Below are positions 36,440 to 48,950 of a DNA stretch of 64,000 bases, one piece after another (the stretch's first letter is position 1; each line of letters starts with the position of its first letter). This stretch comes from Myotis daubentonii (lineage: Eukaryota; Chordata; Mammalia; Chiroptera; Vespertilionidae): the NCBI RefSeq assembly GCF_963259705.1, contig NC_081844.1, forward strand, positions 24,072,294 to 24,136,293, in the 5' to 3' direction. The position numbers and the translations under genes are program-made. Below the pieces are notes generated by a model. That model saw only the letters and a program-made list of their open reading frames with translations, was not told the DNA's origin and did not search any database.

Positions 36440-36529
36440 AAAGCTCAGCTAAGCACACTTGACCCAAAAGACCTGGGCCACACCCCAGGCTGTGAGCTAA
36501 GAGAGCTTCACATAAGCATGTAGTTATGC

Positions 36530-37330
36530 TAATAACTGATGCACAGTCCTGGCTCTATGCCAGGCCCTGGGGTGTATCTGTACCTAGAACTACTTTACAG
36601 CCCTAGAAGAGGTACTGCAGTAGTCCCAGGACCCCTCATTCACAGAAAATATAGTCCAAGACCCCGTGGATGCCTGAAACCACAGATAGTACTAAACCCT
36701 GTATGTACTTTTTTTTCCTATACATACCTACCTATGGTAAAGTTTAATTTATAAATTAGGCACAGTCAGAGATTAACAATAATAAATGAACAATTATAAC
36801 ACTATACTGTAAAAAGAGTTATGTTAATGTGGTCTCTGTTATTGAAAACTTTCACCTTTTCACTTAAAGGAAGCACTTCATGGCTTCTCTTTGGCATATC
36901 CAAATAGCCAGCATTGCTACCCTTGTATTTTGGGGCCATTACTAAGTAAAATATTGCTATTTGAACACAAGCACTGAGATACCATGACAGTTGATCTGAT
37001 AATCAAGATGGCTATTAAGTGACTAATGGTTGGGGAGGGGAGGAGCATACATCGTGTGGATGTGCTGGACAAAGGGATGATTCAGCTCTGGGCTGGATGG
37101 AGCAGGCTGGCACAAGACTTCCTTGAACTACTCAGAATGACATGCAATTTAAAACTTACGAATTATTTCTGGAATTTTCCATTTAATATTTTGGACTGCG
37201 GTTGACTGGTGTTAACTGAACTGTGGGAAGCGAAACCACAGATTGAAGAAACTGAGGCACAGAGAGGTTGTCACTTGCCCAAGGTCACACAGTAGAAAGT
37301 GGCTGAGCTGGAACTGAAACCTAGAAGCAG
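36530..37330 (-). repeat. MIR split by a Tigger-type (Tc/mariner) element
   Basis: Reverse MIR words at 36545-36612 and 37244-37330. Between them is a diverged DNA transposon relic (about 36617-37243) with TTTATAAATTAGGCACAGTCAGAGATTAACAA and the GACTGCGGTTGACTGG end typical of Tigger families. Subfamily not assigned. Confidence 0.65.
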
Positions 37331-38550
37331 GAACAATGGCTAGGGGAGAGTAAGGGGCCACCAAACACTGACCTGTATCTTCACTCCCATGTAGGTAGGC
37401 ATGGCAGAATAAAGGAATGAGGAAACTATTTCCACCATACACTACGTAGAGGAAAAAATTCAGCGTGTACAGTATGCACCATTTGCGTAAAACAGAAAAA
37501 TGCACTTACACAGCATCTCTAGGAAGGCATACACTCACTGGGAATATTCGATGGGTTGGACTCAAATAGCAGGGTGGGAGGATTCTCACTCTGTGCCCTT
37601 GCAAGTTTGGTATTTCAATTACACAGCCAACAACTGAACCCCAAATTTAGAAGTTATAGTTATACAAGCACACTCTGAGGATGCACACAAAAAAAAACGT
37701 TTTTAAATAAAATCTCTGATGCCATGGCTTGTCTATACGGGCAGAGGGAAAGGGAGCTGCAGGCCCAGAGGGGGGAGGGGACTCGACTCCTCACCTCCGG
37801 CTTGATAAACATTTTGAATTTTGTACTGTTTAAATCATGCAGAAATGTGACACTACTGGTACACAATGGATTAAGAGGAGGTGGGTCAGCGGGGAAGCTC
37901 TGCATGTCCTGACAGGCCAGGAACTCCAAAACGTGCCGAGGCAGCATGGGAACAGGAAAATGAATCCCTGAAGGGCAGCCCAGGAAGTGGTCTAATGGAC
38001 CCACCAAACATCTCTGGACACACACATCCAGGTCCAGCATGCGCAAAACAGTGCACCCCTGAAAAGCAGGTTTTCTTTCCACTTGAGTCTTTTTTTCACC
38101 ATGATCACTGCTCTGAAGAATCACTGCCCCACCCACACCCTCAGTAGGTTGTTTCTGGAAGTTCCCATTACTGTGTGCACATTCAGGCTTTGTGCACTTT
38201 CGGATATTGAGTTCACAGGGACCTGCTACATAATGGAGACTGGGGGCAGGGGGTTGGCAGCACTGTGGATGGTGACCCTGTCTGCAGCCAAGTTCAGTTC
38301 TGCATTAAATGTCTTCTTGGTGCCTGAGGCAGTTCAGTAAACATCTCGTGATGAGGTCCTTTTTGGTTCTATCTGGGGTCACTTCCCAACTAGGATGGCT
38401 CAATGTGGCTGCTCTTCTAAGAAGAGACCTGTCCTAGATTTGGGTGAAAAGCTCTCAATTCTAGTTCTGTGCTTTCCAATAGTTGCCACTAACCACATGC
38501 AGCTGCTGAGGACTTAAAATGTGGCTGGAGAGACTGAGAAATTGAGTTTT

Positions 38551-38776
38551 GTTTTTTTTTTTTTTTAATATATTTTATTGATTTTTTTACAGAGAGGAAG
38601 GGAGAGAGATAGAGAGCTAGAAATATCGATGAGAGAAACATCGAACAGCTGCCTCCTGCACATCTCCCACTGGGGATGTGCCCGCAACCCAGGCACATGC
38701 CCCTGACCGGAATCGAACCCGGGACCCTTCAGTCCGCAGGCTGACGCTCTATCCACTGAGCCAAACCGGTTTCGGC
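38551..38776 (-). mobile_element. Ves SINE with target duplication
   Basis: Reverse copy flanked by GAAATTGAGTTTT at 38538-38550 and 38777-38789. Confidence 0.93.
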
Positions 38777-39522
38777 GAAATTGAGTTTTTAATGTTATTG
38801 AATTTAATTTCCATTTAAACACAGAACATTCCCTTCATTATAAAGTTCTCTTGGACAGTGCTGCTCCCAGACTGTTCTCAGTGGTTAAATTGCTCTAGTG
38901 GGAAGGGAAAGCCACTCCTAGGTTGACTTTAATATGGTGTTATTTTTACTGACTTTTTTGTAGCCAAGTAGCAATACATTGTTTCCAGCCTGTATAATAA
39001 CTTACCTTATAGTAAAACCAGTCCCTTAAAAAAAAAAAGTTACAGAGTAAAAGCAGCCTCGGTGGAGTGCAAAAGAAGGGAGAGCAGGAAGTGGTCTTCT
39101 CCAGGGCAGGCAGCCAGCACCGGCCTGGAGTCCTAGTCAGGCTTGGCCAGGGCCTGCCCAACAACCCAGCCTGTTCCAGCAAGAAAGGAGTGGAAGAGGA
39201 TTAAGAGGACAGAACATGCACTGCCTGCCTGGGCCCCAAAAGACAGAAAGGAGAAATGCTTAACTTTGGCCCCAACCTTCACAAAAAAATAAGCTCTGAA
39301 TCCAGTGGAGTCTTGGATATCTAGATGCAGAGTCTGGGTGGGTTGACACTCCCCAACCGACATGGAGCCCAGGAGGGAACAGTTATCTCTTTGGCAGAGG
39401 ACTCCTGCCTCTCCTGCAACTCTTCCCTCCTGTTCTGGCTGGAGGGATACCCAGCCCCGCCCCAGTCAGCAGAGCCCTCAAACAGAGTCGCAGGACTGCT
39501 CCCCTGAGGTTTAGCATCAGAC

Positions 39523-39528
39523 TTTAAT
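39523..39528 (-). terminator. DNAJB1: DNAJB1 polyadenylation signal (ATTAAA)
   Basis: ATTAAA lies on the gene strand 1.11 kb past the stop codon, giving a 3'UTR of about 1.1 kb, similar to that recalled for human DNAJB1. No repeat is seen between 39530 and 40641. Confidence 0.65.
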
Positions 39529-40641
39529 GCTGTCTTTAACGCTGCACATTGACAAGTCACACACTTTGGTCTTGTATTGGCAGTGGCAACTTACAATGAG
39601 TCTAAAGGTCTGAGCACCAGACTGGCCTCTAGGGAACAGATACTCATCCCCCCCGCACCCCCCCACTCCCACCTCTTCCCTTCCCATTATGGGCCTGTAC
39701 AGAGAGCAGCAGCTGCCATGGACTGGTTTCATTTGAAAGTACACCAACTTTACATGGAATTATAAAAACATATTTACAGACGTCCCACAGTGCTCCTATA
39801 ATCAGGAGCAAAGACCCTTTTATCAAAAGGGATTATATCTAGGGCTGTGCAAAATTCAAAAGGATCAGATCCTTTTGAAAGAGTCCAGAGTCCATTAAAC
39901 AAAGCATGTCCCGGGCCATTGGGAAGGCCCAGTGTGCCAAAGATTGCCTTAAAGGAAGAGACCCTTCAGTGAGCACACTTGGCCTCGGAGCCTGAGGTTG
40001 AAAAGGGCTCCTGACTCTCGAGGGAGAGGTGGCTGTGCAAGTCACTCTGAGGCTGGCTCCCTTGGTCCTGCTGGAATGAGAGGTATTGCTTGTGGGTGCA
40101 GGCCGGGCCTTTCTGCAAAAATAGTCTAGGTTCTCAATTTGAGATGGCAAAAGATGGGATTCTTCAGAGGAAGAGCAAGACATGGGAGACAAATACAGAA
40201 GGAAACACAAATTGGTCACACAACAAATTGAAGAGCATACAGGGAAGGTGCGGTGACCAGGATGGCAGGTTGCCATCACCTAATGGCCGCAAGCAAAGGG
40301 ATGACAGAGGGCTCAAGTCCAGCTGCAGGGCTGCCTCTCGGCCCTGGGCAGGGTCTGGAGGAGGGGTGGGCCCATCCCAGGAGGGCTGCAGAACCCAGTG
40401 GGGCAAGCTGGAACGCCTTCTCCTGCTGTCACCACCACCTACCGCCCTATCGGCTCGAAAAACCACTGAAGTCTAGTGCACGACTTTGAAAGATTGTAAT
40501 ATATTCTCTGGAAAACATTCAGCAGTACGAAAGCCCTCCCTGGGCCCTCCCGCCCTCTCACGGGTCCACAACTGGTGGAACGGTCCAGAAATCCTTGAGC
40601 TCTGGAAAGGTCCCTGGTCAGTCCTTGGGGAACACAGGTGG

Positions 40642-43588
40642 CTATTTCGGAAGAACCTGCTCAAGTATGCTTCTTGACGTCTGGGCAATCCTTTCGGGGA
40701 AGATCACTTCAAACTCAATAACGAGGTCCCCGCGTTTCTCGGGTGTTTTGGGGAGAGGGAGGCCTTCTCCAGGAACTTTTCGCCGCATGCCAGGCCTGAT
40801 GACATCTTTGAACACGATGGGTATGGTCCTGCCGTCCAGAGTGGGGACATTCACAGTACAGCCACACAGAGCCTTAGAAAAGCAAAGTGACAGCATTAGG
40901 TAAAGGGTGTAACTTAGGAAGCTCCACTCCAGCCCAGAGGCTGTTTGGGGTAGGGTAAGAGCCATCAGGCTTCTGCAACTAAGACTCTGCCCCCAGGTCT
41001 ACCCAGGTCAGCATCATGAAAGCTCCAGAAAAATGGAGTTTTGATAAGCTGTGTACCTGGTGCGCGCCCCCCCCCCCCCCCCCGACTTCCCCAAATCTAA
41101 CAGACACCAAGAGCTCAAAACTACCTGTCAAACAAAGACAAGCACGTGTCAAAAAGCAGCCCTTTCTCCAGACACCACTCTGCCTAGTGCCTTACCTCCC
41201 GAAGGGTGACCCTGGCTGGGTAAATGACATCAGAGCCATCTCTCTTAAAGATATTGTGTGGCTTGTCCTTTAAAACAAAGACGATGTCAGCTGGAATGTT
41301 GTTAGAGGTCTGGTCTCCCTCCTTGGGGAAGGTGATTTTGGTCCCTTCTTTCCACCCCCGTTTCACTTCAATGGTCAAGATTTTGTCTTCGTTGCGAATG
41401 CTCTTCCCATCGGGGTTCAGCCTTTTATGGGAGATCTTCATCTTCTTGGTACAGCCGCTGTAGATCTCTTCAAGGGAGACCCTAAGGTCATGGGTGACAG
41501 GGGGGTCTTGCTTCTTTCGGGTGGGCTCTTGGGCAGGGCGAGAGCGGACAAAGTTCATGTTGGTGAAGCCACCCATGCCCATGGGGAAGCCAGAGAACGG
41601 GTCATCAATGTCCATGCCTTCTTCCCCGTTCCGCTGTCCAAAAAAGGTGTCAAAGGGATTTCGGCCACCGAAGAACTCAGCAAACATGGCATGAGGGTCT
41701 CCATGGAATGTGTAGCTAAAGGAGGTACCGTTAGCACCACCGCCGCTTCCACCACTGGGGCCACCGCCCTTTAGGCCTGAAAGGAGAATTAAAAGAAGTC
41801 AGATGGCTGGCCAGGGGCTTTCCTTAAGGGAAAAAACCTTGGGAGCCACCAGGACAGGAATTTTATTTAGCCTGTCACAGAAGAACAAGGGAATCTGAGT
41901 TTTTGTTGTTGTTCATCCTCACCCTAGGATATTTTCCCATTGATTTTTTTTTTCTTTCTTTCTTAGAGAGAGAGGGAGGGAGGGGAGAGGGGAGAAGAGA
42001 GAGATCAATGTGACAGAGACACATGGATTGGTTGACTCCGGCACATAACCCGACCAACCAGGGAGGGGGATTGAACCTGCAACCCTTCAGTTCAGGGGCC
42101 CATACTCTAACCATTGAGCATACCAGCCACGGCAAGAACCTGAGCCTTTACCTCCATCAGGGCCCTTGAGTGTGGCATGACAGCGGCAAGGCAGCTCAGG
42201 CTCTGAAATGGGCCTCTCTAGGGGCTACCCAGTTCCTGTCACTTCTTCACTGACCCACCCTCCCAAAATGATATAAGGACTTAAAAGAATTCACTAAGAG
42301 ATCGGATAAAGCCCAGGGGACTTGGCTCAGTGGTTGAGCATGGACCTATGAACCAGGAGGTCATGGTTCAATTTCCCGTCAGGGCACATGCCCGGGTTGC
42401 AGGCTTGGTCCCAGTGGGGGTGTGTGCAGGAGACAGCCAATCAGTGATTCTCATCATTGATGTTTCTCTCTCTCCCTCTTCCTTCCTCTATAAAATCAAT
42501 TAAAAAAAGAGAAAGATCAGATGAAAAAAACCTGACCGAGGGTCAGCTTTCAGGAAGTGCTTACTCTCAAGTCCTTTAGGGCTGGAGCCATGTGTGGGGA
42601 GAATAAAAAACGTTGGTAAAACAATACTCGGAGGTTTTCAAATTCTCACACCCTGGCACTAACTGCCACCATATAAAAAGCCAGTTAATTTCTTAACACC
42701 AAATCCAGAAGCCAGTCTGAGTCAACCATGAGCAACTGGACAAACAAGAAAGCCGCTTTCTCCTCCCCCGAGGAGGGCTACCCGGGGGGGCGGAGGCGGA
42801 GGCGGGCCCCTGTTCTCTGCCCCTTGCCGGCCGCAGTGGCGCAGGCTGCCATCGCTAGGCCTGGCTCTGGGCTGGGTAAGCCCTTGACTGCGATCAGCTC
42901 ACCCCGCCCTCCCTGGCCGGGGAGTGAGGTGGAGAGAACTGGCGCTCCCTGTGCGGGCTCACCCTGCACTCAGGTGGTGCGCGGCGCTCAGCCAGGGGCC
43001 CGCCCCCCACCCCTGGACACCACGGCCTCCGCCAGGCCCAGGTCAGCCGGGTCCTGTGGGCCCGCAGCGCCACCGGCCGAAGACACCTCCGTTCCCCTCC
43101 GCGTCCGCACCCGCACCCGGGGCCGCGGGCGGAGGCGCCCAGGGAGGGGCACCCCAGATGTGTTAGAAGCTTCTGGGCGAGCGACGCGGCCAGCGTTCCT
43201 CCTCCCTTCCGGCGGCTGCCCATCCGAGGGCGTAGGCCCGCGCGGCCAGAGGGCGGGGGCTGCTCGCCGCCGGCCCCGGCCTCCATCCCCCGCCCGATGC
43301 CGCAGCCCAGCTGCGGTGCCTCGGTTTCCCAGCCTGTCAAACGGCGGGGGCGCGCCCCGGGCCGCGCGCGCACGCACCTTCCTCTCCGTAGCGGTCGAAG
43401 ATCTCGCGCTTGCGCGGGTCGCTGAGCACGTCGTAGGCCTCGGCGATCTCCTTGAACTTCTCCTCGGCGCCGGGCTCCTTGTTCTTGTCCGGGTGGTAGC
43501 GCAGCGCCTGGCGGCGGTAGGCCCGCTTGATCTCCTCGTCCGACGCGCCGCGGGCCAGGCCCAGCGTCTGGTAATAGTCCTTTCCCAT
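40642..43588 (-). CDS. DNAJB1: DnaJ homolog subfamily B member 1 (HSP40)
   Basis: DNAJB1 is the stress-inducible HSP40 that delivers clients to HSP70 and stimulates its ATPase. The exons are 43588-43378, 41776-41196 and 40872-40642 (TAG); donor gtgcgt, acceptors tttcag and tctaag. The 340 aa product equals the human length. The J domain (1-70) contains the catalytic HPD tripeptide (YHPDKN). A Gly/Phe-rich linker (about 71-160) includes [14 protein letters not shown] and [12 protein letters not shown]. Two C-terminal beta domains begin near [15 protein letters not shown], and the dimerisation tail ends VLEQVLPK; I recall the human end as LPI. Exon 1 encodes essentially the J domain alone, the segment that in human fibrolamellar carcinoma is joined to PRKACA. 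Intron 1 holds two Ves SINEs; intron 2 (323 bp) has a C-run near 41069-41082. Confidence 0.98.
41897..42133 (-). mobile_element. Ves SINE in DNAJB1 intron 1
   Basis: Reverse copy of the longer-tailed subfamily (CATCCTCACCCTAGGATATTTTCC). It reads in the same direction as DNAJB1 transcription. Confidence 0.82.
42312..42508 (+). mobile_element. Ves SINE in DNAJB1 intron 1
   Basis: Forward copy, antisense to the gene, with the GAACCAGGAGGTCATGG head. AGATCGGAT/AGATCAGAT flanks may be its target duplication. With the copy at 41897 it forms an inverted pair in the pre-mRNA. Confidence 0.8.
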
Positions 43589-44050
43589 GGCCCCGCCTGC
43601 GGCCTGCCGCCCAGCTGTCGGTGTCCCCCCCGCTCCGCCGCCCCGTCCCGGACTCTATATACCCGTCCGGCGGAAGCTTCCAGATCCCGCCAGCCCCCTC
43701 CAGAACCTTCCGTCCCGCCCCCCGCGACGCGTCGGCCAATCCCCATCGCCCAGCCCGAGACGCGCGACATCCGGGGCGGGGCCGCGCCGCCAACGGCCGC
43801 CCGCTCGTGGCCACACCCCTTCCCTCCGCCTTCGGCAACGCCTCCCCGGGCCGCGCGCGCCGGGCCGCGGGGGCCTTGCGACCTGTTTCCCTTTCCCGGA
43901 CGACACGGCCGGCCGCACGGCCCGCCCCGGCCTGGGTGACAGGGTCCCACCAGGGCGGCGGGGCGGGGCGGGGCGGGGCGGTGACCGTGCGGGTCCGCCA
44001 CGCCCTGTCGGGTCCTGACCGGAGACCCTGGGCAAGTGGCTAAACCTCCT
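42760..44050. promoter_or_regulatory. CpG island over DNAJB1 exon 1 and promoter
   Basis: This CG-rich block spans the start of intron 1, exon 1 and about 450 bp upstream, with repeated GGGGCGG (Sp1-type) boxes near 43955-43982. Several 300-400 codon open frames on both strands overlap it and differ from the verified J-domain frame; I treat them as composition artefacts. Confidence 0.8.
43600..43760 (-). promoter_or_regulatory. DNAJB1: DNAJB1 heat-shock promoter: TATA box, two HSE palindromes, inverted CCAAT
   Basis: Reading upstream on the minus strand from the ATG at 43588: a TATATAG box at 43655-43661; a heat-shock element GAAGCTTC at 43673-43680 (perfect nGAAnnTTCn); a second unit GAACCTTC at 43703-43710; and ATTGG at about 43736-43740. 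This order is what an HSF1-driven HSP40 promoter should show. The predicted TSS is about 43625, a 5'UTR of roughly 40 nt. Confidence 0.88.
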
Positions 44051-45504
44051 CCTGTCGTGATCACCCTCCTTTTCCCGGCGGCGAGGAGCGTGCGGTTCGG
44101 AGCCCCAGGACTGCCCGTCCCGTCAGAAATGTCCTATAAAGCCAGGCGAGGACCTGGGGAAGCTCACCTCCCGAGAGGTCTTCCCAGTCCCGCTGCTCCC
44201 GGGCCTTTCACTTTCCCATTTTCCCAAGAACCCGTGCCACTGAAACCTGAAATTATCTTGGTGTCCACGGCCAATGTCACCCGCTCTCAGCCTGCGACCG
44301 CACCAGGGCAGGCCCTGGGGCCTGTCAGTGCTGGGGCGGCGGTACCTTGAACAGTGTCTGGCACTCGGTCGCAGTGGACGCTTCATGAATATGTTTGGCT
44401 CTTTGGAATGCACCTCCTCTTTTTCTCTCGCCACTACCTTTTGATTTGGGGAACATAGTGTGTCCGACACCTCTCAGGGCCTGTTTCTGCGGGTGACGTG
44501 ATTCCTTTTGGCTCTGGGAGCCTGGGGTGCCTGGGGTCCCAGACAGGGCTGATGGGAAAAGGAGGTTCAGGAAGGGATAGCCTGGGAAGGGCATCGGGAA
44601 GAGGGGCAGGCAGTGGGGGCCCCCCCGAGCGGCCGGTTCCTGGAAGTACGGCTTGGGAGGTCAGGGAGGTGTGACACCGGCTCCAGAGCCAGACAGCTGG
44701 GTTTCATTCCTGCTTCCAGCACTTCCGGCTGCATGACCCCGGGCTACTTACCGAGCAAGCTATTCTGGGCCTCAGCTTCCTACTCTGTGCAATGGGGACG
44801 GTGGTGGTACCTGCCTCATAGAGCTCTGAGGTTGACATGAGTCGACCTTTGGAAAGTGCCTGGGACAGGCCTGGCACAGAGGAAGTGCTCTCAGCGGGGT
44901 AACAAACCCTCTTGTTGAGGGAGGGGCTGCTGAACCACCAGCTTCCTGGGAACACCGCAACAAAAAGTTCAATGACTGTATCCTTAAGCAACCTGGGACT
45001 CCTGAAAAGATGACGCTGGCCTTCCCTGTGGCCTAGTAGGGGGATCCCAGGCCTCCATGGCCACTCACGGACCCGGGGGCTAGGACGCACGGCCAGCCTG
45101 GGAGGCTGGGTATGGGCTGGTGTCCACTGGCACAGCATAGCGGGGGCATGAACCAATCATGGGAGAAAGAGAGTTTGATTTTTAAAGTTACATAAATAGA
45201 CAGCAGAAGAGTCACATTATGGGAAAAACCCAGAGTTTCAGGATTTGCTCATACTTATAAGCTAGTATTTACTTTATAGGATAAATTTAGTTTAGAGTTA
45301 CAAATGTGACAGCTTCCAAAGTTCCTACCCAGTTGTTCAATTAAACACTAATCAAAGTGTTGCTATGAAGGTATTTTGTAGGTGTGGTTAATATCACCAA
45401 TCAGCTGACTTTAAGTGCAGGGGATGACTCTGGATAATGTGGGTGGGCCTCATCCAATCAGTTGCAAGGCTTTAAAAGCAAATACTGAAAGGCCTTAAGA
45501 AAAA

Positions 45505-46345
45505 TAGTGATGCACCCCTATGGTCCATTGTAGCATTATTTACATCAGCCAAGCTGTGGAGGCAACCCAAGTGCCCATCAGTAGATGAGTGGATATGTCC
45601 TGGCCAGTGAGCTCAGTGGTCAGAGTTTCAGCCTGCACACTGAAAGTCTCAGGTTCAATTTCTGGTCAAGGACACGTACCTGGGTTGCAGGTCCAATCCC
45701 CGGCCCAGGTTAGGACACGTGCGGGAGGCAACCAATCCTCCCTCTCTCTCTCCCTTCCACTCTTCTCTAAAAATCAATGGGAAAAATGTCCTTGGGTGAG
45801 GATTAACAAAAATAAATTAAAAATAGATGCTGGATTTAAAAAGCTGTGTTACATATATACAATGGAATATTAGTCATGAAAAAAGAATGAATCATACTAT
45901 TTGCGACAGTGTGGATGAACCTAAAGGGTATTGTGCTAAGTGAAATAAGTCAGTTAAAGAAAGACAAATACCATAGGATTTCACTTATATGTGGAATCTA
46001 AAGAACAATATAAACAAAACAGAAAAGGACTCAGATACAGAGAACAGACTGATGGTTTTCAGCGGGGAAGGGTGTTGGGGGACTAGATAAAAAAGGCGGA
46101 GGGATTGAAAAGTACAGATTGGTAGTTCCAGAATAATCATGAGGGTGTAAAGTATGGCATAGGAAATATAGTCGATTATATTGTAATAAGTATGTTTGGT
46201 GACAGTTTGGTGCTGGCAATATCAGGGGGAACATTTGTGAAGTATATGATTGTCTATACACTATGCTGTACACCTCAAACTAATACAAAATAATATTAAA
46301 TGTAAATTGTAATTGAAAAGAATTAAAAAACAAAACAAAAATTAA
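45505..46345 (+). repeat. L1MA-type 3' fragment with a Ves insertion
   Basis: ORF2-end and 3'UTR words (TACAATGGAATATTAGTCATG, GTGCTAAGTGAAATAAGTCAG, TGTACACCTCAAACTAATACAAAATAATATT). A longer-tailed Ves (+) interrupts it at about 45597-45830. Confidence 0.85.
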
Positions 46346-47059
46346 CTATAAATGAAAATACTGAAGTTTCCCTGAGGATGAAGTATCAGCTTCTGGCCAA
46401 GAGTTTCCAGCCTGCTGGTCTACCCTCCAGATTTCAGACTTGCTCGCCACTCCCCATAATCGTGTAAGACAATGCCTAAAAATAAATCTCTTAATACTCA
46501 CACACTGACAAACACATATAGCCCACTGGTTCTGGTTCCTTGGTAGACCCCTGACTGATATAGGAACTAAGCAGGTGAGTCTGGAGTTAGCCTCAGCTGA
46601 AATCCCAGACCCACAATTTACTCATTTACTACCTGTGCCATCTTACATAACTTGCTTGATCTCTCAGAGTGTTAGGTGTGTCCTCCATAAAATGAGGATA
46701 AGAGTAGCTCTTACCACCCAAGGTTACTATGTGGAAGGAATTAAGAGGAGCCAGGAAATGAACATTATAATAACAGTTAACTATGTGCCAAGCCATTTTC
46801 AAGTGGTCAGTGTGTATTAACTCATTTAATCCTCACAATAATCCTAGGAAGTTGGCCTAGTGTTAACCTTCTTTTTACAGTCGAGGCTCTGAGAGGTCAT
46901 GTGACTTGCCTGAGGTCACCCAGGGAATAAGATGCTGAAGTGTAGCATGTTTAGCACCCTGAGTGCTTTCTGATAAGCACTGAGCTTGTGTAAGATATGA
47001 TTCAGATGATGATAAAGCCTTAATTATAAAAAAAAAGTGCATCACCACTCTTTTCAATT

Positions 47060-47605
47060 CTCTTCATCAAAAAGGCCTTCAAAAGCACAACTGACATATG
47101 AGCCAGCAATCCCACCCTTGGTAGAACACCTGTGTGAAATAAAAACCTATGTTCACATAAAACCCATGAACCAATAATTATCAAGGTTTTACTCATAATT
47201 ACCGACAGCCATTAAAACCTAAATGTCCTTCAGTGGGTGATTGGATAAACAAACTGACCTAGCAACACGATGGAATATTATTCAGCCATAAAAAAGAAAC
47301 AAGCTACTGATACAGGAACTAATGCAGATGAACTTTAAATACATGGTTAGTGAAAGAAGGCAGACTCAAAAGGCTATTTCCTGTGTAATGCCATTTAATA
47401 GCACCTTCTGGAAAAGGCCAAAGTATTGGGGCAGAAAGTGGTTGTTGGCGGCTGGGATCTACTACAGGGGGTATAAGAGAGACTTTTGGGATGCTGAAAA
47501 TGTTCTATATCTTGACTGTGGTGGTTATACCACTATCTGTATTCAGAACTATAAACTGAAAAAGGTGTATCTATATTATACCATAATAAAAATAAATAAA
47601 CATCC
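47060..47605 (+). repeat. Old L1M-type 3' fragment
   Basis: GAGCCAGCAATCCCACCCTTGG, GATGGAATATTATTCAGCCATAAAAAAG and an A-rich end at about 47605. Confidence 0.75.
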
Positions 47606-48439
47606 CATGGGCTTCACAATAAAAAATGCAAATCAGGGCAGGGCTTGGGAAACCTCTCTCTGGGGCTCCTGACACAGCAGAAAGTTGCGAACCAGCCCTA
47701 GCTTGTCTTTTCTCTGCTTCACCTTCCCTCACAATTCGAACCAGCTCTATCATGCACTCCCAAACCAGCCAAGCCAGGTTCTGGACAATCAAGATCCTAC
47801 CTAACTCATGTGTGGGATGCAAACAGAACCTGTGAGCTGGATACAACTGAACACACCAGATCTTTGGTGTCCAAATTATTGTGGGGTCCCCCAGGTCCAA
47901 GATCCCAGGAGGCCCCACTTATCTTTCAGCGCTGCTAAATGCAAGATCTGTCTGGAATTTCCTCTTTGAAAATTGCTCCCAGGGGCTTGTTACAGTCAGC
48001 TCAGCAACACCAAATGTGTCTACTTGTCACTGTTATTACCCACTGAGGCTAATAACACAAGCATGATTTAGCTGTCCCTAATGACAGGCACAGCCAGAGC
48101 CGCAGTACAGTGTCATGAATGGCTGTACAAAGTGGCCAATTTTCATTCCAAGGGTGGATTTGATTTTTGCTGACAGCCTGGTTACTGGAAGCCAGATGAA
48201 GCCAACAAGAGGTCCTTACTCCTGCAATACTTGTCAAAAATAAAGAGGAATTTTCTCCTCTGGAGGCTTGCTCCTGCCTTTCTATGAACTTCTTGTGGGT
48301 GAGCAGGGTGGAAATTATTTGTATGCCCCATATGGCACAGAGCATAGTAGTGTGGACGAAAGGGGCCACACGCTGACCTGACAAGCTCAGGGAAGGCCTG
48401 CGTGGCAGCCTAGCAGACTCAGAGACCTAAAATAACCAC

Positions 48440-48950
48440 AAAGGATGGTCTGAAATTAAACTTTAACTAAAAGCAGTTATGGTGGGCAGTTATGTCCTAA
48501 GCCAGTATCTTCACTGACAAGATCAACTTTGATCCTTACTGAGCCCATTTGCCTTTTTGCCTCTAAGATAACATTCCCTTGAAGTGTATGGGTAACTTGT
48601 AACTTTCCTTTTTCTGGAGCCCCTGGGGCACAACCAAATGCTCTGGGCACCAGGACAGATACTACAAATTCCTTCATTATCATGTTAATTGATCCTGCAC
48701 CCACCTAAGTATGTGTCCATCATTTTACTTTATCCTATCACAGAGGTTTCCCCCACTTCGATTAATCCCGTCTCCTTAAATCTGTCACCAGTGAATTTCA
48801 TGTATAAATACGGATGTAACCCTGCCATTCTCCGGAGCACTATCTCAATTCGTTGAGGTTCTGCTTCCCAGCATATGTCAACAGTTTGGCTCAAATAAAC
48901 TTACAAAAATTCTTTACAGGTTTCAATGGTTTTTTTACGTTAACAGTAGG
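48440..48950 (+). repeat. LTR-like sequence of an endogenous retrovirus
   Basis: TATAAATA near 48804 is followed 85-90 bp later by AATAAA (near 48894), then a U5-like T-rich stretch ending GTTAACA: a promoter-plus-polyadenylation spacing typical of a solo LTR. The left border is unclear and the family is not named. Confidence 0.5.

Larger units (their letters stand above)
26481..39510. other. GIPC1-DNAJB1 intergenic region
   Basis: About 13 kb between the GIPC1 promoter and the DNAJB1 3' end. No exon with matching phase and similarity was found on either strand. 26.5-28.2, 31.4-32.5, 33.25-34.25, 37.35-38.5 and 38.8-39.5 kb show no element I can name, apart from a CATT run near 26893-26915. 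The other elements are listed separately. Confidence 0.65.

Noticed and set aside
42728..44064. Three open frames of 314-403 codons around DNAJB1 exon 1
   Set aside because: CpG-island composition; the J-domain frame at 43588-43378 is the real one and these use other frames or strands with low-complexity Arg/Pro/Gly products.
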